Translations under genes and position numbers: made by a program | Assembly: GCA_024638845.1 (NCBI GenBank) | Contig: JAHEJN010000001.1 | Coordinates: 20,344-84,343, forward strand | Reading direction: 5' to 3' | Length of the DNA: 64,000 nucleotides | Source: Acidimicrobiales bacterium | Lineage (GTDB): Bacteria > Actinomycetota > Acidimicrobiia > Acidimicrobiales > JAHEJN01 | The notes under the pieces: model-generated | What the model was told of the DNA's origin: nothing | The model's input: only the letters and a program-made list of their open reading frames with translations | Databases searched by the model: none | In this document: positions 42,306-50,562 of the stretch, one piece after another | Layout: each line of letters opens with the position of its first letter | How positions within the stretch are numbered: the first letter of the stretch is position 1

Positions 42306-43006
42306 GCGACCGGGTCGCGATCGGCGAGGAACCCGGCGATCACCCCACACAGCGCGCCCACGATCAGCCCGGCCCGATTGGGGAGCGCGATGGTCGCGAA
42401 ACACACCGAGGCCCCCACCACGGCGGCGATGAGTGCGGGGCGGCGATCGATCGAGAGCACCACCAGGCCGAGGAACATCACCGCCGGTGCATAGCCCAGC
42501 TGCCAGCTCGCGGGGATGAACGATCCGAAGTACAACCCGATTGCGGTGACGACCGACCACCCCGAGTAGAAGAGCAGGCCCGTGGTCAGGTAGTAGCGGC
42601 GAAAGACATCGGGGTGACGATCGACGTACTGCGTCGAGAGCGCGAACACCTGATCGATGAGCATGAACGGCCCCAGCCGACGAAACCAGCGTGGCTGTGC
42701 CGCGAAGACCGGTGCCATGGCCGCGGAGTACATGATGTGGCGGCTGTTGATGACGAGGGCCGCCGCGATCGCGGCCCACACCGAGGCGGTGCCCACCAGC
42801 GTGACCAGGGCCAACTGCGCGGCCCCGGCGAAGATGACGGGTGAGGTGAGCAGGCCGATGCCGTCGGGCATCGGCGACTCGACGATGGCCAGCCCCAGCA
42901 CGAAGCCGAACGGGATCGCCGGAATGAACAGGGGAATGATCTCGGTCACCGCGAGGCGTTGCACTCGTCGCAGTTCGGCGGAGTCGGGCGGTGCTGCGTC
43001 GATCAC
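42302..43006 (-). CDS. azlC: AzlC branched-chain amino acid exporter subunit
   Basis: A 234-residue membrane protein with about six to seven helices, the large subunit of an AzlCD/BrnFE exporter. Landmarks are IIPLFIPAIPFGFVLGLA, SPVIFAGAAQLALVTL (the family's FAGxxQ motif), ALVINSRHIMYSAAM (the N-x-R-H-x-L-Y motif) and the later YLTTGLLFYSGW. The start is GTG 43006, a few bases beyond the glcE stop, so azlCD is probably transcribed with glcDE. An in-frame extension upstream lies inside glcE and was discarded. Confidence 0.9.
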   Translation of the reverse strand: MIDAAPPDSAELRRVQRLAVTEIIPLFIPAIPFGFVLGLAIVESPMPDGIGLLTSPVIFAGAAQLALVTLVGTASVWAAIAAALVINSRHIMYSAAMAPVFAAQPRWFRRLGPFMLIDQVFALSTQYVDRHPDVFRRYYLTTGLLFYSGWSVVTAIGLYFGSFIPASWQLGYAPAVMFLGLVVLSIDRRPALIAAVVGASVCFATIALPNRAGLIVGALCGVIAGFLADRDPVA

Positions 43007-43013
43007 GCCGGGC

Positions 43014-43931
43014 TCAGAAGGGAAGGCGGCCGGGATTGAGCCGACCGGTGGGGTCGAACTGCGCCTTGATGCGCCGATTGAGCTCGAGCGCCATCGGATC
43101 GAGCGACGGGGCCGGTTGGGCCTGTGTCCGGTGGACGGTACCCACTCCGACCTCCGCGACGTATGGGTTCTCCGAGTCGTGGTCGAGACCGGCCAAGGCG
43201 GCCGGCGTGAGCGACCAGCGGTGCGCCGGCATCTCGGGCGGACCGTCGGTTCGGACGAACCCCTCATTTTCGATCGAGGCTGCGTCGGAGGCGACATCAC
43301 CGGGATGGCCCTCGAGATGGACCCACGTGGTGGTGCCGTCGAACAACACTGCCGATGCCGTCGCCAACCGGACCGGCAACGACCACGGCTCGACACCGTC
43401 GGCGCGCCGCCACTCGGATGCGTCGGCTATCGGTTGGGTGCGAAGGATGACCTCGGCCACCAGGCCGAGGGTGCCGAGCGATCCGACCAGCGCTCGGCAC
43501 AGGTCGAACCCACTCACGTTCTTCACCGTCGGACCGCCGGCCTTCACGGTCTGCCCCTCGGCCCCGACGTACACCGCCTGGAGTAGCGCGTCTCGCACGT
43601 GACCTCGACCGAGTCGGTACCGCGACGACTCCCCCACCATCAACGCACCCCCGACGGTGCCGCCCGGGCGTTCGGGAAGGGCGCTGCGCTGTCGGCGTTC
43701 GGCCAGCACCCCGTGCAGATCGCTCACTGCGGTGCCGGCGCCGACCCGAACGGTCATCTCCTCGGGCTGGTAGTCGACGATGCCAACCGGTGCGCGCAGG
43801 ACTCGTGCGTCGGCGTCGAGCGCGCCTCCCACGCTCCAGCGGGTTCGGCCGCCACCCACGGCCACCGGTCCCTCCGCACCGACCTCGTCGGCGAAGGCCT
43901 CGATGAACGTCGCCGCTCCGCTCACACCCAC
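43014..43931 (-). CDS. glcE: glycolate oxidase FAD-binding subunit GlcE
   Basis: A 305-residue FAD-binding type-4 (PCMH) protein. Conserved parts are VAVGGGRTRWSVG, the active loop PERPGGTVGGALMVGESSRYRLGRG (shortened here: GGTVGGALM), VRDALLQAVYV, GGPTVKNVSGFDLCRALVGSLGTLG and the terminal FDPTGRLNPGRLPF. It is shorter than GlcD and lacks the long cap domain, as expected for GlcE. The start is either GTG 43931 or GTG 43925; the second would give the compact GTGA overlap with glcD. It functions with GlcD and GlcF to oxidise glycolate or a similar 2-hydroxy acid. Confidence 0.88.
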   Translation of the reverse strand: MGVSGAATFIEAFADEVGAEGPVAVGGGRTRWSVGGALDADARVLRAPVGIVDYQPEEMTVRVGAGTAVSDLHGVLAERRQRSALPERPGGTVGGALMVGESSRYRLGRGHVRDALLQAVYVGAEGQTVKAGGPTVKNVSGFDLCRALVGSLGTLGLVAEVILRTQPIADASEWRRADGVEPWSLPVRLATASAVLFDGTTTWVHLEGHPGDVASDAASIENEGFVRTDGPPEMPAHRWSLTPAALAGLDHDSENPYVAEVGVGTVHRTQAQPAPSLDPMALELNRRIKAQFDPTGRLNPGRLPF

Positions 43932-45388
43932 ACCGACTTGGGAGCAGCGGTCAGGGCCTGGATGTCGGCACAGCTGTGACCGGACGGCAAGACCTTGCCC
44001 GGGTTGGCGCGACAGAACGGGTCGAACGCCTGGCGGAGCCGGTTCTGATGATCGAGGTCGGCCGCCGAGAACAGGAGGGTCATGTAGTCGCGCTTCTCGA
44101 CGCCGATTCCGTGTTCGCCCGACAAGGTTCCGCCCACTGCGAGCGACGCCTTCACGATCTCGTCACCGGCGTCGTGCACCCGGTCGTACACGCCCGGTTC
44201 ACGGCCGTCGAAGGCGAGGATGGGGTGCAGGTTGCCGTCACCGGCGTGGAACACGTTGAGCACCATCAGATCGTGACGTTCGACGATGTCGTGGATGGTC
44301 TCGAGCATGTCGGGCAACGCCCCGCGCGGCACCACCGTGTCGTGCAGGTAGTAGTCGGGCTTGATCCGTGCGATCGCGCCGAACGCGGTCTTGCGACCTT
44401 TCCACAACAGGGCCCGCTCTTCGTCGTCGGCCGCCTCGCGCACCGAGGTGGCTCCGCCGGCGCGGCCGATCTCGGCGATGCGGGCCGCATGGGCCGAGAC
44501 ACCCGCGTCCAGTCCGTCGACCTCCACCAACAACACGGCCGCCGCGTCGGTGGGATACCCGGCTCCGACGAAGGCCTCGACGGCCACGACGGTGTTCTTG
44601 TCCATCATCTCGAGGGCGGCAGGCACGATGCCCTCGGCGATGACCGCACCGACCACCGCGGCGCAGTCCCGCACTTCGTCGAACGCCAGCAGCAGGGTAC
44701 GCACCGCCGGCCGATCGGGGGTCAGGCGCACGGCCACTCGAGTCGCAATGCCCATCAGCCCCTCGCTGCCGACGAAACACCCACGCAGGTCATAGCCGGG
44801 CGAATCGGCTTCGAGCCCGCCGAGCATGACGACCTGACCGTCGCTCAACACGACCTCGATGGCGAGCACGTGGCTCGTGGTGACGCCGTCGGCCAGGCAG
44901 TGCGGGCCGCCGGAGTTGTTGGCGACATTGCCGCCGATGGTGCACACCTGTTGGCTCGACGGGTCGGGGGCGAAGTGGAAGCCCAGCGGGGCGAGCTGAC
45001 GGGTCAGGTCGAGGTTGACGACCCCGGGCTCGACCCACGCCACGCGGTTGTCGGTGTCGATCTCGACGATCCGGTTCATGCGGGTGGTCGAGATCACCAC
45101 GGGCTCGCCGAGTGGAACCGTGCCGCCCGCGAGTCCGGTGCCCGCCCCGCGGGGCACGATGGCCCGCCCGTGCTCGGCGGCCACCCGAACGCATGCCTGG
45201 ACGTCGGCGGTCGACGTGGGAAAGCAGAGCGGTCCGGCGGATCCACCCGAGTAGATGGAAGCATCGCGTGAGGCCAGAGCCCGGTGGGCCGAGTCGACCT
45301 GCACCTTCTCCGCTCCGATGGCCTCGATGAGTGCCGCAGCACACGGATCGTGGGTGCGACGCGATGACGAGCGCTTGCGACCGAGCAT
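43922..45388 (-). CDS. glcD: glycolate oxidase FAD-linked subunit GlcD
   Basis: A 488-residue FAD-linked oxidase that oxidises glycolate (or D-lactate) to the oxo acid. The FAD domain shows VPRGAGTGLAGGTVP, ADPS-like APDPSSQQVCTIGGNVANNSGG and GSEGLMGIATRVAVRLTP. The C-terminal FAD-oxidase domain contains NVFHAGDGNLHP and the substrate-binding GEHGIGVEKRDYM, ending in FDPFCRANPGKVLP. The length matches E. coli GlcD. ATG 45388 lies 3 bases after the sensor-kinase stop, so the kinase, glcDE and azlCD form one leftward run. The iron-sulfur partner lies apart at 33646. Confidence 0.92.
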   Translation of the reverse strand: MLGRKRSSSRRTHDPCAAALIEAIGAEKVQVDSAHRALASRDASIYSGGSAGPLCFPTSTADVQACVRVAAEHGRAIVPRGAGTGLAGGTVPLGEPVVISTTRMNRIVEIDTDNRVAWVEPGVVNLDLTRQLAPLGFHFAPDPSSQQVCTIGGNVANNSGGPHCLADGVTTSHVLAIEVVLSDGQVVMLGGLEADSPGYDLRGCFVGSEGLMGIATRVAVRLTPDRPAVRTLLLAFDEVRDCAAVVGAVIAEGIVPAALEMMDKNTVVAVEAFVGAGYPTDAAAVLLVEVDGLDAGVSAHAARIAEIGRAGGATSVREAADDEERALLWKGRKTAFGAIARIKPDYYLHDTVVPRGALPDMLETIHDIVERHDLMVLNVFHAGDGNLHPILAFDGREPGVYDRVHDAGDEIVKASLAVGGTLSGEHGIGVEKRDYMTLLFSAADLDHQNRLRQAFDPFCRANPGKVLPSGHSCADIQALTAAPKSVWV

Positions 45389-45390
45389 GG

Positions 45391-46749
45391 TCAGAGTCTG
45401 GCACTTCGGCCGAGCGAGAACCCCACCACCGCGCCGCCATCGGGTTCGTTCCGTGCGCTGGTCTCGCCGTCGTGGTCGGCTGCGACCTGAGCCACGATGG
45501 CCAGACCCAGCCCCGACCCGGTGAGGGTCCGCGCCGTCTCGGCCCGGTAGAAGCGATCGAACACATGGGCCATGTCGGCCTCGTCGATGCCGGGCCCGTG
45601 GTCACGAACCTCGACCGTGGTGCCATGGACACGGATCTCGATGGGTGTGTCGGCCGGGCTGAACTTCGCGGCGTTGTCGACCAGATTGTTGAGGGCGCGA
45701 TCGACGCCGTCGGCGACCGCATCGACCACGTCGGGGCCGTCGGCCACGACGTCGATGATGCGGCCATGACGCTGCCGCCCGAAGTGGGCGGCTCGCTCGG
45801 CCGCCACGACGAGATCGACGTCGCTGCGGGGCGCCGTCTCGGGTGATTGGTCGGTGGCCAGATCGACCAACTCGGCGACGAGAGCGGTGAGCTCGCGGAG
45901 CTCCGACGATGCGTTGGCCAGCAGACGCGTCCTCACCTCGTCATCGGGGATGCCCCGTTCGAGCACTTCGATGCTGGTGCGCAGACTGGTGAGGGGCGTG
46001 CGCAGCTCGTGGCTGGCGTCCATCACCAGCCGCTTCTGCTGGTCCTTCGAACGACGCAGGGCGGCCATCATCGTGTTGAAGCTGGTGGCCAGCCGAGCCA
46101 CTTCGTCGGTGCCCTCCACCGGAAGGGGCTCCGACAGATCCTGAGTCCGCGCCACGTCCTCAGCCGCCGCGGTGACCCGCCGCACCGGGCGGATGGCCCG
46201 CCCGGCGGCAACCCACCCGATCAACGCCGCCCCGGCGGCTCCGAGCAGACCGCTCAACAGGAGCCGTCGGCGCACGCCGGAGAGCACCTGCTCATTCTCG
46301 GTGACGTCGCGACCGAGCTGCAGGGCCACGTTGTCGACCAGTGGCGTCGTGAGCACCCGATAGTCGGCCTCGCCGACCACGACCGTCCGCAGCGATCGTT
46401 CGATCGTGCCGGCGGCGACGGCGAGATCGACGTCGCCGACGGGGAGCTCGACCCCTCCCTCGGTGAAGATGACCCGACCCTGGCTCCCCACCGCCTGGGT
46501 CACGGCGTCGAATTGCGTGAAGTCACCGCCGGGCAGGCGCAGGGGTGGGCCGGTTCGGGGGCCCAGGGCCCTTCGGCCCCCACGGTCGGTGACGAGCCGT
46601 CCGACTGCATCGCTGCGTTCGGTGAGGAAGGCGTCGGTCTCGCCCCGCAGCTCGTTGGCGATGAAGGTGTTGGCCGCCACACCTGCGACCAGGATCACGA
46701 CGGCCACGATGCCCCCCAGCCCGAGGGCCCACTTCGTCCGCAGGCTCAC
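45391..46749 (-). CDS. two-component sensor histidine kinase (HAMP, HisKA, HATPase_c)
   Basis: A 452-residue membrane histidine kinase. The first helix is near residues 9-30, an extracytoplasmic sensing loop of about 135 residues follows, and the second helix is near 165-185 (LLLSGLLGAAGAALIGWVAAG). Next come a HAMP domain (RPVRRVTAAAEDVA) and the HisKA phosphoacceptor in DASHELRTPLTSL. The ATPase domain has the N box (LNNLVDNAAKFSP), G1 (VRDHGPGID), F box and G2 (GSGLGLAIVAQVA). It overlaps the regulator gene by 4 bases. The overall layout is MprB/BaeS-like. The signal is unknown; the sensing loop has no recognised domain. Confidence 0.93.
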   Translation of the reverse strand: MSLRTKWALGLGGIVAVVILVAGVAANTFIANELRGETDAFLTERSDAVGRLVTDRGGRRALGPRTGPPLRLPGGDFTQFDAVTQAVGSQGRVIFTEGGVELPVGDVDLAVAAGTIERSLRTVVVGEADYRVLTTPLVDNVALQLGRDVTENEQVLSGVRRRLLLSGLLGAAGAALIGWVAAGRAIRPVRRVTAAAEDVARTQDLSEPLPVEGTDEVARLATSFNTMMAALRRSKDQQKRLVMDASHELRTPLTSLRTSIEVLERGIPDDEVRTRLLANASSELRELTALVAELVDLATDQSPETAPRSDVDLVVAAERAAHFGRQRHGRIIDVVADGPDVVDAVADGVDRALNNLVDNAAKFSPADTPIEIRVHGTTVEVRDHGPGIDEADMAHVFDRFYRAETARTLTGSGLGLAIVAQVAADHDGETSARNEPDGGAVVGFSLGRSARL

Positions 46750-47435
46750 GATTTCTCCAGGAGGTACCCCACGCCGCGGACGGTGCGGAGCACGCGGGGT
46801 TCGCCGCCGTCCTCGAGCTTTCGGCGCAGGTAGCTCACGTGCACGTCGAGCGACTTCGAGCTGGTCTCGAAGTCGTAGCCCCAGATCCGTTCGTAGATGA
46901 CCTCGCGTGTCAGAACGATGCCGGCGTTGTGCATGAACAGCTCGAGCAGGTCGAACTCGGTCTTGGTGAGGGCGAGACCTCGACGATTGCGTGATGCCGA
47001 CCGGCTCTGGGCATCGAGCACGAGATCGCCCACGGTCACGGGCCCCTCGGCGTCGACGACGCTCGTGCGTCGCAGCAGCGCACGCAGTCGCGCAAGCAGC
47101 TCATCGAGGGCGAAGGGCTTCACCAGGTAGTCGTCGGCGCCGGCATCGAGACCGGCCACACGATCGGCCACGGTGTCGCGCGCGGTGAGCATGAGGATCG
47201 GTGTGCGATTGCCGCGGGCTCGGAGGGTGCGGGCCACCGACAGACCGTCGACGTAGGGCATCGACACGTCGAGCACCAACACATCGGGCTCGGTCTCCAC
47301 GACGGCCGCGATCGCCTGGGCGCCGTCGGAGGCGAAGCTCACCCGATAACCGTCGAGGCCGATGGCTGCCTCGAGCGACTCTCGCAAGGCGCGATCATCC
47401 TCGGCCACCAACACATGTGCCTGGTCGTCGATCAT
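46746..47435 (-). CDS. OmpR-family response regulator
   Basis: A 229-residue DNA-binding response regulator. The receiver domain has the acidic pair in AEDD (residues 12-14), the phosphoacceptor Asp56 (LVLDVSMP), the switch Thr in MLTARD and Lys106 (LVKPF). The C-terminal winged helix carries LTKTEFDLLELFMHN and VHVSYLRRKLE, then VRTVRGVGYLL. It is MprA/PrrA-like. It pairs with the kinase encoded by the overlapping downstream gene. ATG 47435 is preferred; an in-frame ATG at 47456 would add seven residues. A nested hairpin at 47466-47507 lies just upstream. Confidence 0.93.
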   Translation of the reverse strand: MIDDQAHVLVAEDDRALRESLEAAIGLDGYRVSFASDGAQAIAAVVETEPDVLVLDVSMPYVDGLSVARTLRARGNRTPILMLTARDTVADRVAGLDAGADDYLVKPFALDELLARLRALLRRTSVVDAEGPVTVGDLVLDAQSRSASRNRRGLALTKTEFDLLELFMHNAGIVLTREVIYERIWGYDFETSSKSLDVHVSYLRRKLEDGGEPRVLRTVRGVGYLLEKS

Positions 47436-47465
47436 CTCCGCCCCAGTCAAGCCCAAAACGACCGT

Positions 47466-47507
47466 TGTCGGGGACGGTGGCCGGTCGACCGGCCCTCGCC
47501 CCCGACA
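47466..47507. terminator. nested GC-rich inverted repeats between two genes
   Basis: Outer arms TGTCGGGG/CCCCGACA (8 bp, perfect) enclose a perfect 16-bp palindrome (GGCCGGTCGACCGGCC, 47479-47494). It lies between the secreted-protein gene and the response-regulator gene. It may terminate the former or be a regulator site for the latter. No T-run follows. Confidence 0.5.
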
Positions 47508-47520
47508 CGCCGGCCGGGCC

Positions 47521-48117
47521 TCAGTCGTCCAATCCGCCCGGACCGAAGCCGCCGGGACCGAAGCCGCCGCCCCGGTGCCCGCGCCGGCCCTCGAACGGCG
47601 GGCCGCCGAGGATCGGCTCGTCGCTGTTGACGCGCTCGGTGATGCGCTCGGTGAGCTCGGCGAGGCGCTCGTCGGCGGTCTCCTGGTCGATCCGATCGTC
47701 GGCGACCGCCTGGTTGAGGTGCTCGGTGGCCTCGGCCACCAGGGCGTCGATCAGCTCCTCGGCCGACGAACCGTTGGCCTCGGCCACGTCGGCGGCGCTG
47801 TCGCCGTTCCGGAAGCCCTCGACCCACACCGAGGCGTCGATTCCGGTGATGTCGGCCAGACGCTCACCCGGCTGAGGGCGGGCGTCGAGCAGGGCGGCGA
47901 TGACCGCATCGGCCTGGGACTGCTCGATCGTGCCGTCCTCGACGAGGGGCACGAGCGCCTCGGCCATGCGGTGGCCGGGTTGGTGGCGGTCGGTCTCCTC
48001 GACCTCGACCGCGTCGTCCTGGGCGCCGGCGAAGGTGGGAGCGAACATCACCGCGCCCACTGCGCCGCCGCCGAGCAACGAGGCCGAGAGACCCAGGGCT
48101 GCGAGTGACTTCTTCAT
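47521..48117 (-). CDS. small secreted helical protein, unknown function
   Basis: Not recognised as a named family. A 198-residue protein with a Sec signal peptide (KKSLAALGLSASLLGGGAVGA, cleavage near FAGA-QDD). The mature part is acidic and helical, with EQSQADAVIAALLDARP, SAEELIDALVAEATEHLNQAVAD and RIDQETADERLAELTERITERV. The last phrases recall the repeat segments of SHOCT-like or metal-sensing secreted proteins of actinobacteria. The C-terminus is Gly/His/Phe-rich (GHRGGGFGPGGFGPGG). The start at ATG 48117 has an AGGA ribosome binding site. It lies just upstream of the two-component system and could be its target or accessory sensor, which is inference. Confidence 0.75.
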   Translation of the reverse strand: MKKSLAALGLSASLLGGGAVGAVMFAPTFAGAQDDAVEVEETDRHQPGHRMAEALVPLVEDGTIEQSQADAVIAALLDARPQPGERLADITGIDASVWVEGFRNGDSAADVAEANGSSAEELIDALVAEATEHLNQAVADDRIDQETADERLAELTERITERVNSDEPILGGPPFEGRRGHRGGGFGPGGFGPGGLDD

Positions 48118-48231
48118 GGGAGTTCCTTTCAGGGGGATCTGTCGTGGTACGAGAACCACTGTGACCCGTCCGCGTAAAGGAATCGTTAGGACGGCCGAAG
48201 GTTCAGGCCAAACGCCGACCCGGCCGCACGG

Positions 48232-49479
48232 TCAGACGGCTGGATACTGGAGCGGTCCCCCGAAGGCTTCGGTGTCGGCCTCCTCGATGTCGTCGCGCGA
48301 GACGCCGAGCACGAACAGGATCGCATCGAGATACGGCACGCTGACGGCCGTGTCGGCGGCGTCGCTGACGAGACTCTTGGCGTTGAAGGCGATCCCGAGG
48401 CCGGCGGCGGCCAACATGTCGAGGTCGTTGGCGCCGTCACCGACGGCGACCGTCTGGTCGAGGGGAACGCCTTCGGCTTCGGCGATGGACCGCAGCAGCT
48501 CGGCCTTGCGGGCCCGATCGACCACAGGGCCGACGACTCTGCCGGTGATCACCCCGTCGACGACCTCGAGCTCGTTGCCGTAGGCATGATCGAGGCCGAG
48601 CTCGACCCGGAGATCGTCGGTGAACACCGAGAAGCCACCGCTCACGATGGCGATACGGAACCCGAGGCTCTTCAGCGTCCGTACGAACGTGCGGGCGCCA
48701 GGGGTGAGGGCGAGTCGTGTCCGCGCCCGATCGATGATGGCCCCCGAGGCCCCCGCCAAGAGGCCGACCCGCTCGACCAGTGCCTCGCGGAAGTCGAGCT
48801 CACCGGCCATGGCTCGCTCGGTGATCGCGCGGCACGCGTCGCCCATGCCCGCCTCCTCGGCCAACAGGTCGATGACCTCGTTCTGGATGAGCGTGGAGTC
48901 GACATCGAGCACGACGAGACGCTTGGCCCGGCGTCGCAGACCCTCACGCTGGACGGCAACGTCGAGGTGCGGGTCGTCGGCGGCAGCCTCCATGAGATTG
49001 GTGCGGAGAACGTCGGTGTCGCCCCCTCGGACGATGAGCTCGTAGCTGAAAACCGGGTACTTGGCCAGGCGCACGACTCGATCGATGTTGCCCCCGGAAT
49101 CGGTCACGGCTTGCGCGGCCGCGCGCAACGAACCCGCCGACAGCTCCCGGCCGAGCACCGTGACGACGTGCCCGATCGCACGGGGGGTCGACTCGTGGGA
49201 GACGGCACGGAAGTCGACGTCGAGGTCGTTCTTCCATCCGAACCACAGGAGGTCCTTCAAGAGGTCGGTGCCGCTGGGCACGTCGAGCGCCAGGCCCAGG
49301 ATGATACGGCCGCGTAGGGTGAGCTGTTCGATGTCTTGCACCCACGCATCCGAGCGGGCCACGACCTCGAGCACGCCTGCGGTGATGCCGGGGCGGTCCT
49401 GACCGGTGACCCACACGAGAAAGGCCTGCCCGTCGTGGTTGCGTTCGACGGGTCCAGACGCCGCGGTCGGCTCGGTCAT
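48232..49479 (-). CDS. serB: phosphoserine phosphatase SerB with N-terminal ACT-like domains
   Basis: A 415-residue enzyme that makes L-serine from phosphoserine in the cytoplasm. The N-terminal half (about residues 15-180) consists of two ACT-like regulatory domains (VTGQDRPGITAGVLEV, SYELIVRGGDTDVLRT). The HAD phosphatase domain begins with motif I VLDVDSTLIQNE (nucleophile Asp near residue 193), motif II is IVSGGFSVF, the motif III Lys lies in ARKAELL, and motif IV is VGDGANDLDMLAAAG. The two-ACT form is common in actinobacteria, where serine can inhibit. It is divergent from the aldolase-like gene over a 36-base gap. Confidence 0.94.
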   Translation of the reverse strand: MTEPTAASGPVERNHDGQAFLVWVTGQDRPGITAGVLEVVARSDAWVQDIEQLTLRGRIILGLALDVPSGTDLLKDLLWFGWKNDLDVDFRAVSHESTPRAIGHVVTVLGRELSAGSLRAAAQAVTDSGGNIDRVVRLAKYPVFSYELIVRGGDTDVLRTNLMEAAADDPHLDVAVQREGLRRRAKRLVVLDVDSTLIQNEVIDLLAEEAGMGDACRAITERAMAGELDFREALVERVGLLAGASGAIIDRARTRLALTPGARTFVRTLKSLGFRIAIVSGGFSVFTDDLRVELGLDHAYGNELEVVDGVITGRVVGPVVDRARKAELLRSIAEAEGVPLDQTVAVGDGANDLDMLAAAGLGIAFNAKSLVSDAADTAVSVPYLDAILFVLGVSRDDIEEADTEAFGGPLQYPAV

Positions 49480-49487
49480 GGTGACGA

Positions 49488-49493
49488 ACCGTA
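49488..49493 (-). promoter_or_regulatory. candidate -10 element of serB
   Basis: Minus-strand TACGGT lies 8 bases before ATG 49479. Its -35 position would fall near the start codon of the divergent gene at 49516. Confidence 0.45.
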
Positions 49494-49502
49494 CCGGCCC
49501 GC

Positions 49503-49508
49503 TAGCTT
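49503..49508 (+). promoter_or_regulatory. candidate -10 element of the aldolase-like gene
   Basis: TAGCTT lies 7 bases before GTG 49516. It is 9 bases from the serB -10 hexamer, so the two divergent promoters overlap. Confidence 0.45.
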
Positions 49509-49515
49509 TCGGGGC

Positions 49516-50562
49516 GTGACTCTGCCGGAGATCTCCACGCCCGCGCTCGTGGTCGACAAGCCGGCGTTCGACCACAACGTGGCCACCATGAGCGCTCGTC
49601 GGCCCGGGGCGGCCCTGCGACCCCACGTGAAGGCGTTCAAGTCGACCGACCTGGCCCAACTGTTGGCCGACGCCGGCCATCTCGATTTCTGCTGCGCAAC
49701 CGTCCGGGAGATGGAGGGCATGGCGCTGGCCGGGCTCGGCCACGACCTGCTGTTGGCCAACGAGGTCGTCGATCCGGTACGTCTCCGTCGACTGGGAACC
49801 CTCGCCGAGACCGGCACGGCACGGGTCACGGTGGCCGTCGACTCCGAGGAGACCGTGCGGGCCGCCGCCGCCGCGGGCATCAAGGAGGTCCTGATCGACG
49901 TGTACGTCGGTCTCCCCCGCTGCGGTTGCCCCCCGGACGACGCGCCCCGCCTGGCCGATCTGGCCCGCACGCTCGGAATGCACGTGCGGGGCGTGATGGG
50001 CTACGAAGGCCATCTGGTCCACGTTGCCGACCGCGACGAACGGACGGCTCGAGTGGCGACCGACGTCGCCCCGCTCGCCGTGGCCCACGCGGCGGTCGGT
50101 GGCGACGTGATCTCGGGCGCCGGGACCGGCACCTTCGACGTCAACACTGTGGTCACCGAAGTACAGGCGGGGAGCTACACCTTGATGGACGGCGAGTACG
50201 GCGAGCTCTCCGACCTTCCGTTCCGACCCGCCCTCAGGGTGGTCACCACGGTGATCTCGGTGAATCGAGCCGGCGGATGGGCAGTGCTCGACGGCGGAAT
50301 CAAAGCCCTCGGAATGGACCAGGGCAACCCCATCTGCGCGGTCGGCGACGTGCTCTACTGCTCCGATGAGCACACCGTCGTCTGTCCACCGCCCGACGCC
50401 CCGCTCGCCGTGGGTGAGCGGGTGGCCCTCGCTCCTCGCCACATCGACCCGACCGTCGCCAAGCATCCGCTCATGATCGTGATCGATGCAACCGGTGCCG
50501 TGGTCGACGAATGGCGGGTCGACCTGCGGGGTTGGCGCATCGACGACGAGCGGCACCGGTGA
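49516..50562 (+). CDS. D-threonine aldolase/D-serine dehydratase-like PLP enzyme
   Basis: A 348-residue fold-type III PLP enzyme (alanine racemase-like N-terminal barrel, D-serine dehydratase-like C-terminal domain). The PLP Lys lies in RPHVKAFKS (about residue 38). DVYVGLPRCGCPP, MGYEGHLVH and ISGAGTGTFDVN follow the family pattern, the last being the phosphate-binding loop. The C-terminal metal/His region is DEHTVVCPP, with GERVALAPRHIDPTVA (the H-x-D/C pair). Substrates of relatives are D-threonine, D-serine and 3-hydroxy-D-aspartate; which one applies cannot be decided. The start GTG 49516 follows a -10-like element. Its stop overlaps the next start (GTGA). Confidence 0.82.
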   Translation: MTLPEISTPALVVDKPAFDHNVATMSARRPGAALRPHVKAFKSTDLAQLLADAGHLDFCCATVREMEGMALAGLGHDLLLANEVVDPVRLRRLGTLAETGTARVTVAVDSEETVRAAAAAGIKEVLIDVYVGLPRCGCPPDDAPRLADLARTLGMHVRGVMGYEGHLVHVADRDERTARVATDVAPLAVAHAAVGGDVISGAGTGTFDVNTVVTEVQAGSYTLMDGEYGELSDLPFRPALRVVTTVISVNRAGGWAVLDGGIKALGMDQGNPICAVGDVLYCSDEHTVVCPPPDAPLAVGERVALAPRHIDPTVAKHPLMIVIDATGAVVDEWRVDLRGWRIDDERHR

